In this document: positions 1 to 11,600 of the stretch, piece after piece
Numbering within the stretch: the first letter of the stretch is position 1
How the letters are laid out: every line of letters begins with the position of its first letter
The notes under the pieces: generated by a model
What the model saw: the letters and a program-made list of their open reading frames with translations, nothing else
Told to the model about the DNA's origin: nothing
Databases searched by the model: none
Translations under genes and position numbers: made by a program
Assembly (NCBI GenBank): GCA_040954595.2
Contig: CM082580.2
Location: 3,286,001-3,350,000 of the forward strand
DNA from: Balanoglossus misakiensis
Taxonomy: Eukaryota; Hemichordata
Direction of reading: 5' to 3'
Length of the DNA: 64,000 nt

Positions 1-749
1 TCCTTAGTCTGTCGTAGCGGAATTTTAAACCATCAGTGCCAAAGGCAGGCGATACGATCGCTTCGGGATGGTCGCGATGGGGCTGTGTCGTGAATTATTT
101 TATCCGCCTGCTATGTAGTTGTTTTGTTGTTGTTTTATTGGGGGATTCCTAAAAATATTTCAACAACTCATGGTGTCACACGATCAATGCTTTTTTTTTC
201 AAATGTTGTTTAGAATAAAAGGCATTGATATCACAATGCCCCGGTCCCGGGGCATTATGAGCACATAAAACTTTTGAATGGAAATTGTTTCCTAATTCTG
301 TGTATCTTCTCCATCCTAACAATCGCTGTGTTGAGTGACTGTGTACAATCATGGCTCCATGGTACAAATGTAAAGGCAAAGTGGTCATGTCAGGGCCAGA
401 AATGTTTCAACGAAAAGGCGCCCTCAAGTGTCGTTTTGCTGCAGGAGTGGAAGTGAAATTTTTTTTGCGCCTACGGCTTATAGGCCTACAGAGTTTCTGA
501 TATTGCAAAACACACCTGGTCAGCTAAACTGGTTGAAAACCAAAGCTTACCGACTTTCAAACTTTGCGAAATCTTTAATCACCACAACTAGTACAAACAA
601 TTCATGTTGATCTTTTATATGTTTTAACTTTTTTTCACTGCAAAATTAAACCTGAGTAATCGATTAATAGAGAATGTTACTGTATTGTCTGTTTTATAAT
701 TACTGCATATGGGCGGTGGCCTTGAAAAATAGTAATAAAGTATTGTTGT
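1..749. other. no gene recognised
   Basis: AT-rich sequence with only short open frames and no recognisable domain. A frame at 274-610 has no similarity I can name. Nothing else is supported here. Confidence 0.5.
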
Positions 750-751
750 TA

Positions 752-1186
752 CAGCCGAAATTATGAAAGGTCGCCGATTCAATATGTGATCTAGACGTCC
801 TGTGTGCACTGAACACACGATGTGTTTATCTAACACAAACAACAGAACCTCTCATAAAAGAGATGCGGTATCATTAGACTAATTACAGATGGTAGTCTGG
901 AAACACGCTCCCCCTCAGAGAGAGTTGTTTACTTGGGTACACTCTCAACATAAAGCGTATACACTTTGAGATTAAACTTTGACATCCGTGTTACAAGAGA
1001 ATAAAGTTTCAAATACATGACCATGGGGGGCGTGTTTCCAGACTACCATCTGTAATTAGTCTAATGATACCGCATCTCATTTATGAGAGGTTCTGTTGTT
1101 TGTGTTAGATAAACACATCGTGTGTTCAGTGCACACAGGACGTCTAGATCACATATTGAATCGGCGACCTTTCATAATTTCGGCTG
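752..1186. mobile_element. foldback MITE with long inverted repeats
   Basis: Two arms of about 160 bp (752-915 and 1028-1186) are near-perfect reverse complements around a spacer of about 110 bp. The outer ends read CAGCCGAAATT and its complement and are flanked by TA on both sides, as in Tc1/mariner-type target duplications. No transposase frame is present, so this is a non-autonomous element. The high identity of the arms suggests a recent insertion or a selected hairpin. Confidence 0.8.
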
Positions 1187-1540
1187 TATATGCGGATCAG
1201 TAGTCTGGCCTATGGAAATCCGACTTGTTCAGCGGGGCTGATGTAGGCCTAACCCTCTCACGAGTGACAAAAAGTGGAGAGAGTAATAATGTCGTACACG
1301 AGTACGAGCGCTTTTTTTTCCTCAAGTTATGTGGGCTAGTTGCTGGCATGGGCCCGGAATTCAGTAAAATCTTAACACTCCATAGGCCATACGTTTAAAA
1401 CAATTTGCTCGGTCCAATGAGTTTATGTCGAAATGGAAATACTATTCTTAAAATAATTTTCTTAACGTGTTTCACAAACGGGCCAAACGCTAAAACCGTT
1501 TATCTAAAAACAGGAACGATGACAAATTTTGTTTCTTTGT
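1187..1540. other. no gene recognised
   Basis: A stretch of about 350 bp between the foldback element and the LINE fragment. No open frame or repeat structure that I can support. Confidence 0.4.
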
Positions 1541-1547
1541 AACGAGA

Positions 1548-1945
1548 GTGATGGAACACTTCGATGATTTCTATCTGCCCGGATTCTCAGAAGAAACGTC
1601 ACCAAAGGAGGGCGCACTATGTCCTGCATACAGAAAAAATAACCAGTTCTGGACGAGAGTAAAGTGGAAAGTGGGTGGATATTATGGTCATCAAAATATA
1701 AATAAAATGTGGCATGACCATTTTGCTGGCCCTTTGTCTTTTGTTAATGACAATTTTAATGAAACTCGTGTTATCCCCATTGTCATAGGTTAAACTGGTG
1801 ATGTAACATTTGTTGGGAATTATCGCCCTATGCCATTTCTAAACTTTATGAAACTTTGCGGCTTCATAGATGCGAAAATGTCTTGGAACGAGTGACCACC
1901 AATTTGGCTTCAAAACTGGCCGTTCAACTGACGTGCGTTTTTTTT
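1548..1945 (+). pseudogene. LINE reverse transcriptase fragment, degraded
   Basis: A frame from 1548 carries a segment of the kind found between the endonuclease and RT domains of non-LTR elements (KMWHDHFAGPLSFVND). After a stop and frameshifts, the next 130 bp read in pieces as the start of an RT domain: GNYRP near 1817, AISKLYE near 1834, then FGFKTGRSTD near 1905-1935. The fragment ends abruptly before the tRNA. It is a truncated, frameshifted LINE remnant with no capacity for movement. The family cannot be fixed from so short a piece. Confidence 0.6.
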
Positions 1946-1990
1946 TATTCTGAAACGTCACAGCAGCCCGGTTTTCTTTTGACGACAGCT

Positions 1991-2119
1991 GTCAGGATGG
2001 CCGAGCGGTCTAAGGCGCCAGACTCAAGGTTCACACCTTCCCATTGTATCGATGGGTCACGACGAAAAGAGCGTTCTGGTCTCCGAATGGAGGCGTGGGT
2101 TCGAATCCCACTTCTGACA
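1991..2119 (+). tRNA. tRNA-Leu(CAA) with intron
   Basis: The sequence starts GTCAGGATGGCCGAGCGGTC and ends CCCACTTCTGACA, giving a paired acceptor stem, an A box at the start, and a B box (GGTTCGAATCC) near 2098. The anticodon CAA lies at 2025-2027, within the stem CCAGA/TCTGG. An intron of about 45 nt (about 2029-2073) interrupts the anticodon loop after the base 3' of the anticodon, the usual place for tRNA-Leu(CAA). A T6 run at 2124-2129 is a good Pol III terminator. The variable arm is long, as expected for a type II tRNA. It appears intact. Confidence 0.95.
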
Positions 2120-2123
2120 TTTA

Positions 2124-2129
2124 TTTTTT
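2124..2129 (+). terminator. Pol III T-run terminator of tRNA-Leu
   Basis: Six T residues five bases after the mature 3' end of the tRNA, the normal eukaryotic Pol III stop signal. Confidence 0.75.
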
Positions 2130-2705
2130 GCGTTGTTCAACAACACTATAGAGATTTCAAATGTTACCCGTCCAACATCGCTTCTTTTTACAGTTGGATT
2201 ACAAATATGGTTGTATCTGGCTGTAATTACTGTTCATTTTTCAACAGAGACCATTGTATATTAAAACAGGGTGGTTGGTCTACCCACAGACAAACACCAA
2301 CAGTTTGTGTTATTGGGGACATTTTTGCAAATTTTGTCGAAAATATTTTTCTCTGAAAGCGCTTGTCAGATTGCTTTGAACTTTGGCAGGCATGTTCCTT
2401 GTGGTGATTGAAGTAAGATATTGTATAAATTCATGATTATGGTAATATTTGCAAATTTGTGTTTTTGCCACTTTTGAACAAATATTGTTTTCTGTGAAAC
2501 TGCTTGTTGGATTGCTATTTGGGATTAATATTTTTTTTTCTATTGTATAAAATGCAACTTCAAAGCCCATCCCATATATGAATGGTCAACACACACAAAC
2601 AAAAGTATATTTATCATAAAAACTGTTCATTCGGCACGTCCTTGGTGCAAGAAAAACAAGCGAGATCACGCCATGTTGGACAAAAAGTGCTGGATTGCGT
2701 CAGTG

Positions 2706-2790
2706 GAAGGAGGGGGGCTTGGGGGGAATTGAACCTGCACATTATAGTTAGGAGCTAGATCGATTAACCATTATCGTACAAGCAAAGTAT
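2706..2790 (-). other. tRNA-like / possible SINE head fragment
   Basis: On the minus strand a B-box-like GGTTCAATTCC is preceded at tRNA-like distance by TGGTTAATCGATC and a possible anticodon arm. Acceptor stem pairing is not convincing, so this is more likely a tRNA-derived SINE fragment than a functional tRNA. The rest of 2130-3728 is AT-rich with no gene that I can support. Confidence 0.3.
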
Positions 2791-3728
2791 CACAGTTACC
2801 AACGTAAAAGTCTCCCTTTTGTTCAAGTCAAACCTCTCCTGTTTTCAAATTGTCACGATCGCCCTCTTGCAATAGCCATCAAAATTATTTGGTTTCAAGT
2901 CAAAGGGCTGGGTGTAAACACAATATTTACTGCTTTAGGGCATTCTTATTGGAACCATTGCAGTTCATGTTTGCATTATGGACAAAAAGTTTGTGAACTT
3001 TTTTTTGTCTGAAAGAAGAATAAATTGCAGTAATAAATGTACCAGGAAATTTTTCAATGATGTGCATTGTAGCAGTTAAAATTTTCACCAACTTTTATCG
3101 TTCACAACTGTGTCATATGAGACACTTTAATAAAACCCACACTTGAATTTAAATTACCCAGTTGCAGTTTCTTCCATCTTTCATTTGCAATAAACTTTTT
3201 TAATCAGAGAATTCGTGTGTTGTCTCATTAACTGAGATTTGTGTTAGATTTCAATCAGTATGAGTCAAGCTTTTTAATTTACATCTGAGAATGTGTTTAT
3301 TTTTTATGAGCAATGCCTTTATGGACTTCAATACACAACAGAATGTGTGGATGAGTACACGTACGTACAGCAAAGTACAAAAATACATACAATTTCATTA
3401 TTGTTGTCTTGGAATGCTGATGAATGTTACAGTACCTAAGTGGAAATTTACAAGAACATGCTCACTTAAACGAAGACGATATATTTTCACCCTTTCACCC
3501 CCCAGTTCCCTCTTTGCAGGTCCAACCTCCCCATAGAAAACAACGGATTTGGACTGAACCATATTGAAGAATGGGTTAATACTACCAGGTTTGTAAATTT
3601 CTAACCTTTCCCCCTAAACATCAAACACAAATATATTCTGGCATTCATGACAAATAAACTACTAGTTGTCAGTCAATAATATTAACTGAAAAAAAAGTTA
3701 CAACCTGTTTTACATTACAAGTACTAAT

Positions 3729-4088
3729 TTAAAGGGACAAAGTCTCTCTCTCGCTGCCCTTCTTTCCAATTAATTATATTTGATACAAAACACCGTTTGT
3801 TATTCTACATGTGGATATATAGTGAATGAACGTTCAACCACACACAACTTTCATCCCTCTTATAGACAGGAGAGTGAAAAAACTCGCCAAAATGAATAAT
3901 CGTTATTTACCATTTATTCATTTGGGGCGAGTTTTTACTCTCATAGATATCATACAAGTGGGATGGAAGTTTTGTGTGGTGTATCATTGATTCACTATAT
4001 ATCCACATTTACATTAACATAAATGGTGTCTTGTATCAAACATAATTAATGGAAAAGGGGCAGCTGGAGAGAGACTTTGTCCCTTTAA
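3729..4088. mobile_element. MITE, TTAA-flanked inverted repeat
   Basis: Ends TTAAAGGGACAAAGTCTCTC and its inverse lie at 3729 and 4088. Homology of the two arms continues inward for about 130 bp, with a second palindrome at the centre (near 3885-3945). TTAA at both ends fits piggyBac-style target duplication. A single left-arm copy of the same family lies at about 13224-13310. Confidence 0.75.
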
Positions 4089-4138
4089 TGTCAATAATGA
4101 TAATACATGTAACACAAAAATGTAACAGGCACTCAAAT

Positions 4139-4312
4139 TCATTTGAAAACAATACATGTGTTTCTGTAGAGTGTCGCTATGGGTGAAACGTTTGCCACAG
4201 TCTTTGCATTCAAATAGTTGTTCATTTGCTCTGTCGAACATTTCACCAAATGTGTTGATCTCTTCAGGAGATCAATCATCATGGATGAAACATTCTAGCT
4301 GTTTGCGGAATC
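4139..4312 (-). pseudogene. C2H2 zinc-finger exon remnant with in-frame stop
   Basis: On the minus strand a good acceptor (TTAATTACAG, ending at 4313) opens a frame that reads FRKQLECFIHDD, a TGA stop, then SPEEINTFGEM and a zinc finger (CKDCGKRFTHSDTLQKH). The second zinc-binding histidine is missing: the chain reads HMYCFQ and then drifts into non-coding sequence next to the MITE at 3729-4088. It is a broken exon of a zinc-finger gene on the opposite strand to the intact copies. The in-frame stop and missing ligand argue against function. Confidence 0.55.
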
Positions 4313-4923
4313 CTGTAATTAAAAAGTACAAGGTCACCTATGCAAATTAAGCCACAGTTGCCATGGAAAGGAGTAATGTATGTAGCCAATCACAGACTTT
4401 TGTAGAGTGACTTAGATATGTACTTTCAACCATATATGGACAATGTAAATTAAAGGTGATTGTATACATGTAATGGGAAAAATTGAAATATATCGTTTTC
4501 TTAACACTTTCCCTACAAATCTCTCAGCAGTGAGCACGTTCAGGATAACAACCATTATTGCTATTTCAGAATTTAAAAATATGCCTTGTCAAACTACATT
4601 CCTCTGGCATTCACAACTTGCATATGGACAACTAATTTCTGGGCTTTTTCGACCTGGTTGGATAGCTTGCGACTCCTTCTGTCGCGTGTTTATTTTGGCA
4701 GGGCCCAGCTAAGTACATGTACTTACCCCCGCGAGACTGTACCCGAACCGCTGGTTTCAGAAGCGGAGATAGAGCCCACGCTTATGTCGTTGACATTCTT
4801 AGAGTGTGTAGCGCCCTACATAGCAATTGGAAAAGTTGAGAACACATCCCATCCAAACAAGAGGTTCAATTCATAGGTAGAGGTCTGGTCGTAACGCAGT
4901 ACACAGAGAAACAACAGTAATAA
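4313..4923. other. no gene recognised
   Basis: About 610 bp between the zinc-finger remnant and the next inverted-repeat element. Short frames only, with no domain or strong splice pattern. Confidence 0.4.
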
Positions 4924-5180
4924 GTCAATTTGAGTCAGATTCGGAATCAGATTCAGAGCACCGGAAGTTTGGTTCGGATGCGCATAATACATCGCATTTA
5001 ATGCATTAATTTTGTAGTTATAGGCACTCTTTCCTGGTATTGATGGAATAATGGCATTCCTTTACCCAAAAATGTTCGTGGACTACAATTTTTTTGGTCA
5101 ATTCGCCGAGGATTCCTTTGCGCATCTAATGAGCAGAAGAGTAGAACACGAGCTCGAATCTGAATCTGACCTCAATTGAC
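4924..5180. mobile_element. short foldback MITE
   Basis: GTCAATTTGAGTCAGATTC at the left end is mirrored by GAATCTGAATCTGACCTCAATTGAC at the right end, about 255 bp apart. The right end abuts the apparent splice acceptor of the first visible zinc-finger exon (5181-5182), so the element may have cut off or rewired the 5' end of that gene. Confidence 0.6.
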
Positions 5181-5182
5181 AG

Positions 5183-7076
5183 GACAGTGTCCCAGTCGAA
5201 TACCACTGCCAGTGTTGCCCAATTTCTATACGGTAAAAAAGACGGTGTTTATCCGTTTGAAAATTGTCAGGATGACTCCGAACCTTTCCCGATTGCTTTG
5301 AGTAGTGCTACAACTTCTGGTGACGTCAGTGACTTCAGCGTCACCTCGCTCGTTGCCCCTGGCAACAATGTGGGTAAGTATAACGTTGACACATGCTACG
5401 CCTCTGCAAAATAAACCAAAGTTAATGTGGAAAGTTGAGAGCTAGCTAACCTAAAATTGTATCAAGTATGAATATACATGTTCTCAGTTTTTACATTATA
5501 TATTATTTCTAATTCCAGAACGCGAGAAGACATTTGAAAATCTGTATGATCATCTGACTGTGTTTGGTGAAGTCATTGAAAGGTGTACTCAGGAATTCAA
5601 ACAGAGATTTCAAGGCAACAATGTTAAGTATAACGTTGACACATGCTACGCCTCTGCAAAATAAACCAAAGTTAATATGGAAAGTTGAGAGCTAGCTAAC
5701 CTAAAATTGTATCAAGTATGAATATACATGTTCTCAGTTTTTACATTATATATTATTTCTAATTCCAGAACGCGAGAAGACATTTGAAAATCTGTATGAT
5801 CATCTGACTGTGTTTGGTGAAGTCATTGAAAGGTGTACTCAGGAATTCAAACAGAGATTTCAAGAAGAAAATCTATTACAAAATGGTATGTATGTCAGTC
5901 AATACAAGACTTTCTTAAACTCTCCATGACAGACAGATAGCTGTAGACAGGTCAATTAATGCATATGTAAATTCCACACAGTCTGTAGGAAGTTGCCCTT
6001 TCACCCCCATTTCCTTGTGCAGATGTCCATCCTTACCTTTGAAATCACTGGGTTTGGACCTAACCATGGTGGTGGAAGGGTTAAACATTGTTACATGTAT
6101 ATTTACAGTCCCAGTATTTTCATTTGTTTTCTAACGACCAATACTTCTTGTTGTTTCAACAGATATTCTTCTCATCGTCCACTGTCTTGCTCTGCATGGT
6201 CACGTTTCCAAGGATACAGGCGATTCAATCCCACAACTCGAGACTGACAATGTTCTCGTCGTCAGAGACTCGAATCAATGCAAAGTGTGCGGTAAAACAT
6301 TCACGAGGCACTACACACTAATTGCTCATCAGGAGATTCACTCGAACAACAGGGAGAGACGGCATCAATGTGAGGAGTGCGGTAACGCCTTCTTCACAAA
6401 ACAGGGACTCAAGTCGCATCTGTCGGTTCACTCAAACGAGAAACGGTTCCAATGCACGTACTGCGGTAAGCGGTTCCGACATAGCTACACACTCAAGGGA
6501 CACCAAAGCTTCCACACAGGCAAGAGGGCACACGAGTGTAAAGACTGCGGCAAGAGGTTCTACACGAAAGGCAAGCTGCAGCGGCATGCTGCAACGCACA
6601 CGACCGAACGGCCGTACGCCTGCGAAGAATGCGGTAAAACGTTCCGCAAGAAGAACACCCTCAAACAGCACTACGGGACGCACTCCAACGAACGTCCGTT
6701 CCCGTGCGAAGCCTGCGGAAAAGCGTTCAACCGAATGTCTTCCCTGAAAGAGCACTTACTGCAGCACACCGGCCAGCGTCTGTACGAATGCAGCGACTGC
6801 GGCAAGCGCTACGCCACCCGTCAGATCCTGCAGCAGCACCGCGTGACGCACTCAAACACCAAACCTTACAAATGCACAGACTGTGACAAGGCATTCGCCA
6901 GACCTCAGTCTCTTCAAAAGCATAGCTGGATTCACACAAACACAAAACCCTATGCATGCAAAGAGTGCGGTAAAGGATTCACTTCTACCAGCCGCCTAAT
7001 CACCCATCGGAGAACTCACTCCAAGGAAAGACCTTACCAGTGTCATTACTGTGGAAAAACTTTCAGTGATTGCTGA
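5183..7076 (+). CDS. C2H2 zinc-finger protein, copy 1, 5' incomplete and 3' truncated
   Basis: Exons 5183-5373, 5769-5885 and 6163-7076 join in frame (phase 1 at both introns, GTAAGT and GTATGT donors). The last exon encodes nine complete C2H2 fingers of CxxC-x12-HxxxH type (CKVCGKTF, CEECGNAF, CTYCGKRF and so on). Their linkers are partly diverged from TGEKP, for example THSNERP. A tenth finger begins (CHYCGKTFSD) but ends at a premature stop. Relative to copy 2, seven extra bases near 7068-7074 shift the frame. The visible first exon begins without an ATG beside a MITE, so the true start is unseen. The family binds DNA in the nucleus; the target is unknown. The gene may be a decaying duplicate. 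Confidence 0.75.
5364..5861 (+). repeat. tandem duplication spanning intron 1 and exon 2
   Basis: The segment from the end of exon 1 through most of exon 2 (about 5364-5613) is repeated at about 5614-5861 with near identity. This makes a second copy of exon 2 (5519 to about 5622) whose junction, GGCAACAATGT followed by TAAGT, has lost two bases of the donor region. Splicing both exon copies would shift the frame, so one must be skipped. Zinc-finger copy 2 lacks this duplication. Confidence 0.8.
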
Positions 7077-7595
7077 TTCCAGCAACTTGAACTGTCACAC
7101 CCAAATCCACCAAAAAGACAATGTCAACACAGCAACCCGAGCGAAACAGCTTCCAAGTTCTGTACAAAAGCACCAAGAGAAAAAAGACTGAAAGTAGCTA
7201 GCCATCTATAGCTTTACTCAAATCCAAAGCTGTTAACCCTTTGGATGCCATATTTTGTTGTCAAAATGTGGTGCAACATTTTCATCATTTTCCGTTATTT
7301 TTTCCTTTAATTCTAGACCAAGAGGACACAATTTTCCATTATCTTAAGATCTTGTTCAAAATTTTAGGAGAAAAATATGACATTTGTGAAAAATGACAAG
7401 TTGACTTGAGCGTATATTGAAAAGGTAATGTGTAAATACTGCCACAACACATTTACCAGAAATAGAGACACATTTGCAATATTTACTTGTACATTACACT
7501 GACCTTAGCAGAATAGATAACTCCAAGATTTCCATTCACCCTGAGAGCATCAAGTATACATTTTGATCTCTTCAGACTTGTTTGACAAGGTATTG

Positions 7596-8255
7596 TTAAA
7601 TAATAACACATGATAGCGAGGGCAATATCACGATTTGAAGCCTGCACGAGGGATGGTGCTCTCTGACCATAATATTGATGATGCCCGAGCCGCAGGCGAG
7701 GGTATCATCAATATTGTGGTCAGAGATCACCAGCCCGAGGGCAGGCTTCAAATCGTGATATTGCCCGAGCATAATGTGTTATTAATTTTATTACGCCGAA
7801 CATTTGAACGTACATACACTGCAGCATGTAGCATGTAGACTCGCGTCCATATGTCGTACGTTGCTGAGAATGTAAAATGTCTCGATCTCCCAAGAATTAT
7901 ACAATACCTACTTCGAACTTAGATTATTTTGAAAATACTGCGCTGTTGGTTGCGATTTTGGTGTATTTACTGCCCGTTTGCAGTAAAATATCATCCAGTT
8001 GAACAGGTGTTAAGCCTGTGTGTCGCTTTGAAGCCATATAGATGCGGGAGTTGACTGATCGTGAAGGAAGCCATTGAACGACAGTTTGGAACGCGCAGAA
8101 GTCGCGCGCAGAACACCAAAACAACCCAGCGGGCAATATCAGCGCACGCGACAGGGCTTTATCAACTCTAGCCATGTTATATCACTTTTTTTTCTATATC
8201 ACGTGAGCGCGTCTCAGCCAATCACGAAAACGGTATAATACGTGAGGTGTAATAA
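7596..8255. mobile_element. 660-bp insertion specific to unit A, with internal palindrome
   Basis: Comparison with unit B (TATTG joined directly to ATGTCAATAAAG at 45402) shows that this segment was inserted after the duplication, or lost cleanly from the other copy. It contains a strong imperfect palindrome (about 7620-7775), where GGCAATATCACGATTTGAAG pairs with its complement. No coding frame is convincing. Confidence 0.65.
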
Positions 8256-8605
8256 ATGTCAATAAAGTTATACACATTGACCTAATGAATGATTGGTTGT
8301 CCTACATAATTTTTCCTCTTATTGTATTGCTGTCCAAAATGCTATTTTGCATTTTCAGACGAATTAGTTTACCATTTCCAAACAAGAGTTCTGAGGCACT
8401 ACCATTTAGTTGTCTGCACTATCAGAAAACTGGTCTGAACGGTCGCATAGGGGTGCATGGCTATAATATTTCCATATCAGATTCATGTTTCAGTTACCTC
8501 TGACATTTCTATAGCCATTGAACGCACATGGTTTTAGTTTACTGGGTGGGATTTGAAGCAATCAAATTCTGGTTTTCACAATTTATCTGCTCATCTTTTG
8601 ACAGT

Positions 8606-11600
8606 CTATCTGCGTTCTTCCAATTTCTCGAACATCTCTTCAATCAATCCGACCATATCGTCTCTTCCCATGGTGCTGAATATTGCCAACAGATTCTCAA
8701 AGTTGCTTTCGAAGACAGGTCCCTTTAATTGTGGATACTTCCGTCTTGTTTTCTGAGCATTCACTTCTTCATCAGAATCTTGTTGGGGTGACGATGTTGA
8801 TGACTGTGACATTTTTGCAGAACGACCTTCGGAGGTCTCTATGTCAGGTGAGATGGCTCTGGCACCTGCAGCTGTAGTGGTGTCTTTTCCTCGTCGGAAT
8901 TGGACGCTTGAGTCTGGTTGTTGTGATGACGGTGACATTTTTGCTGAACGACCTTCGGAGGTCTCTATGTCAGGTGAGATGGCTCTGGCACCTGCAGCTG
9001 TAGTGGTGTCTTTTCCTCGTCGGAATAGGACGCTTGAGTCTGGTTGTTCTGATGATGGTGACATTTTTGCTGAAGGACCTTCGGAGGTCTCCTTGTCAGG
9101 TGAGATGGCTCTGGCACCTGCAGCTGTAGTGGTGTCTTGTCCTCGTCGGAATTGGACGCTTGGGTCTGGTTGTTCTGATGATGGTGACATTTTTGCTGAA
9201 CGACCTTCGGAGGTCTCTATGTCAGGTGAGATGGCTCTGGCACCTGCAGCTGTAGTGGTGTCTTTTCCTCGTCGGAATTGGACGCTTGAGTCTGGTTGTT
9301 CTGATGATGGTGACATTTTTGCTGAACGACCTTCGGAGGTCTCTATGTCAGGTGAGATGGCTCTGGCACCTGCAGCTGTAGTGGTGTCTTGTCCTCGTCG
9401 GAATTGGACGCTTGAGTCTGGTTGTTCTGATGATGGTGACATTTTTGCTGAACGACCTTCGGAGGTCTCTATGTCAGGTGAGATGGCTCTGGCACCTGCA
9501 GCTGTAGTGGTGTCTTGTCCTCGTCGGAATTGGACGCTTGAGTCTGGTTGTTCTGATGATGGTGACATTTTTGCTGAACGACCTTCGGAGGTCTCTATGT
9601 CAGGTGAGATGGCTCTGGCACCTGCAGCTGTAGTGGTGTCTTGTCCTCGTCGGAATTGGACGCTTGGGTCTGGTTGTTCTGATGATGGTGACATTTTTGC
9701 TGAACGACCTTCGGAGGTCTCCTTGTCAGGTGAGATGGCTCTGGCACCTGCAGCTGTAGTGGTGTCTTGTCCTCGTCGGAATTGGACGCTTGGGTCTGGT
9801 TGTTCTGATGATGGTGACATTTTTGCTGAACGACCTTCGGAGGTCTCTATGTCAGGTGAGATGGCGCTGGCACCTGCAGCTGTAGTGGTGTCTTTTCCTC
9901 GTCGGAATTGGACGGTTGAGTCTGGTTGTTCTGATGATGGTGACATTTTTGCTGAACGACCTTCGGAGGTCTCCTTGTCAGGTGAGATGGCTCTGGCACC
10001 TGCAGCTGTAGTGGTGTCTTGTCCTCGTCGGAATTGGACGCTTGGGTCTGGTTGTTGTGATGATGGTGACATCGTTGCAAAACCACTATCAACATCATGT
10101 GTGTCATGAGAAGTGGCCGGGAATTCTGCAGCTGTAGTGGTGTCTTGTCCTCGTCGGAATTGGACGCTTGGGTCTGGTTGTTGTGATGATGGTGACATCG
10201 TTGCAAAACCACTATCAACATCATGTGTGTCATGAGAAGTGGCCGGGAATTCTGCAGCTGTAGTGGTGTCTTGTCCTCGTTGGAATTGGACGCTTGAGTC
10301 TGGTTGTTGTGATGATGGTGACATCGTTGCAAAACCACTATCAACATCATGTGTGTCATGAGAAGTGGCCGGGAATTCTGCAGCTGTAGTGGTGTCTTGT
10401 CCTCGTTGGAATTGGACGCTTGAGTCTGGTTGTTGTGATGATGGTGACATCGTTGCAAAACCACTATCAACATCATGTGTGTCATGAGAAGTGGCCGGGA
10501 ATTCTGCAGCTGTAGTGGTGTCTTGTCCTCGTCGGAATTGGACGCTTGAGTCTGGTTGTTGTGATGATGGTGACATCGTTGCAAAACCACTATCAACATC
10601 ATGTGTGTCATGAGAAGTGGCCGGGAATTCTGCAGCTGTAGTGGTGTCTTGTCCTCGTCGGAATTGGACGCTTGAGTCTGGTTGTTGTGATGATGGTGAC
10701 ATCGTTGCAAAACCACTATCAACATCATGTGTGTCATGAGAAGTGGCCGGGAATTCTGCAGCTGTAGTGGTGTCTTGTCCTCGTCGGAATTGGACGCTTG
10801 AGTCTGGTTGTTGTGATGATGGTGACATCGTTGCAAAACCACTATCAACATCATGTGTGTCATGAGAAGTGGCCGGGAATTCTGCAGCTGTAGTGGTGTC
10901 TTGTCCTCGTTGGAATTGGACGCTTGAGTCTGGTTGTTGTGATGATGGTGACATCGTTGCCAAACCACTATCAACATCATGTGTGTCATGAGAAGTGGCC
11001 GGGAATTCTGCAGCTGTAGTGGTGTCTTGTCCTCGTCGGAATTGGACGCTTGAGTCTGGTTGTTGTGATGATGGTGACATCGTTGCAAAACCACTATCAA
11101 CATCATGTGTGTCATGAGAAGTGGCCGGGAATTCTGCAGCTGTAGTGGTGTCTTGTCCTCGTCGGAATTGGACGCTTGAGTCTGGTTGTTGTGATGATGG
11201 TGACATCGTTGCAAAACCACTATCAACATCATGTGTGTCATGAGAAGTGGCCGGGAATTCTGCAGCTGTAGTGGTGTCTTGTCCTCGTCGGAATTGGACG
11301 CTTGAGTCTGGTTGTTGTGATGATGGTGACATCGTTGCAAAACCACTATCAACATCATGTGTGTCATGAGAAGTGGCCGGGAATTCTGCAGCTGTAGTGG
11401 TGTCTTGTCCTCGTCGGAATTGGACGCTTGAGTCTGGTTGTTGTGATGATGGTGACATCGTTGCAAAACCACTATCAACATCATGTGTGTCATGAGAAGT
11501 GGCCGGGAATTCTGCAGCTGTAGTGGTGTCTTGTCCTCGTCGGAAATGTATGCTTGGGTCTGGTTGTTCTGATGACGGTGACATTGTTGCAAAACCACTA

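Noticed and set aside
1856-2356. 166-codon open frame on the plus strand
   Set aside because: It runs through the tRNA-Leu gene and a LINE remnant in the wrong frame for the latter. It has no independent support.
8841-10109. Long plus-strand open frame (422 codons) across the minisatellite
   Set aside because: A repeat of 126 bp with no stop in a given frame stays open in that frame throughout. It has no counterpart outside the repeat and gene 2 keeps only a short version. It is a shadow of the gene 1 last exon.
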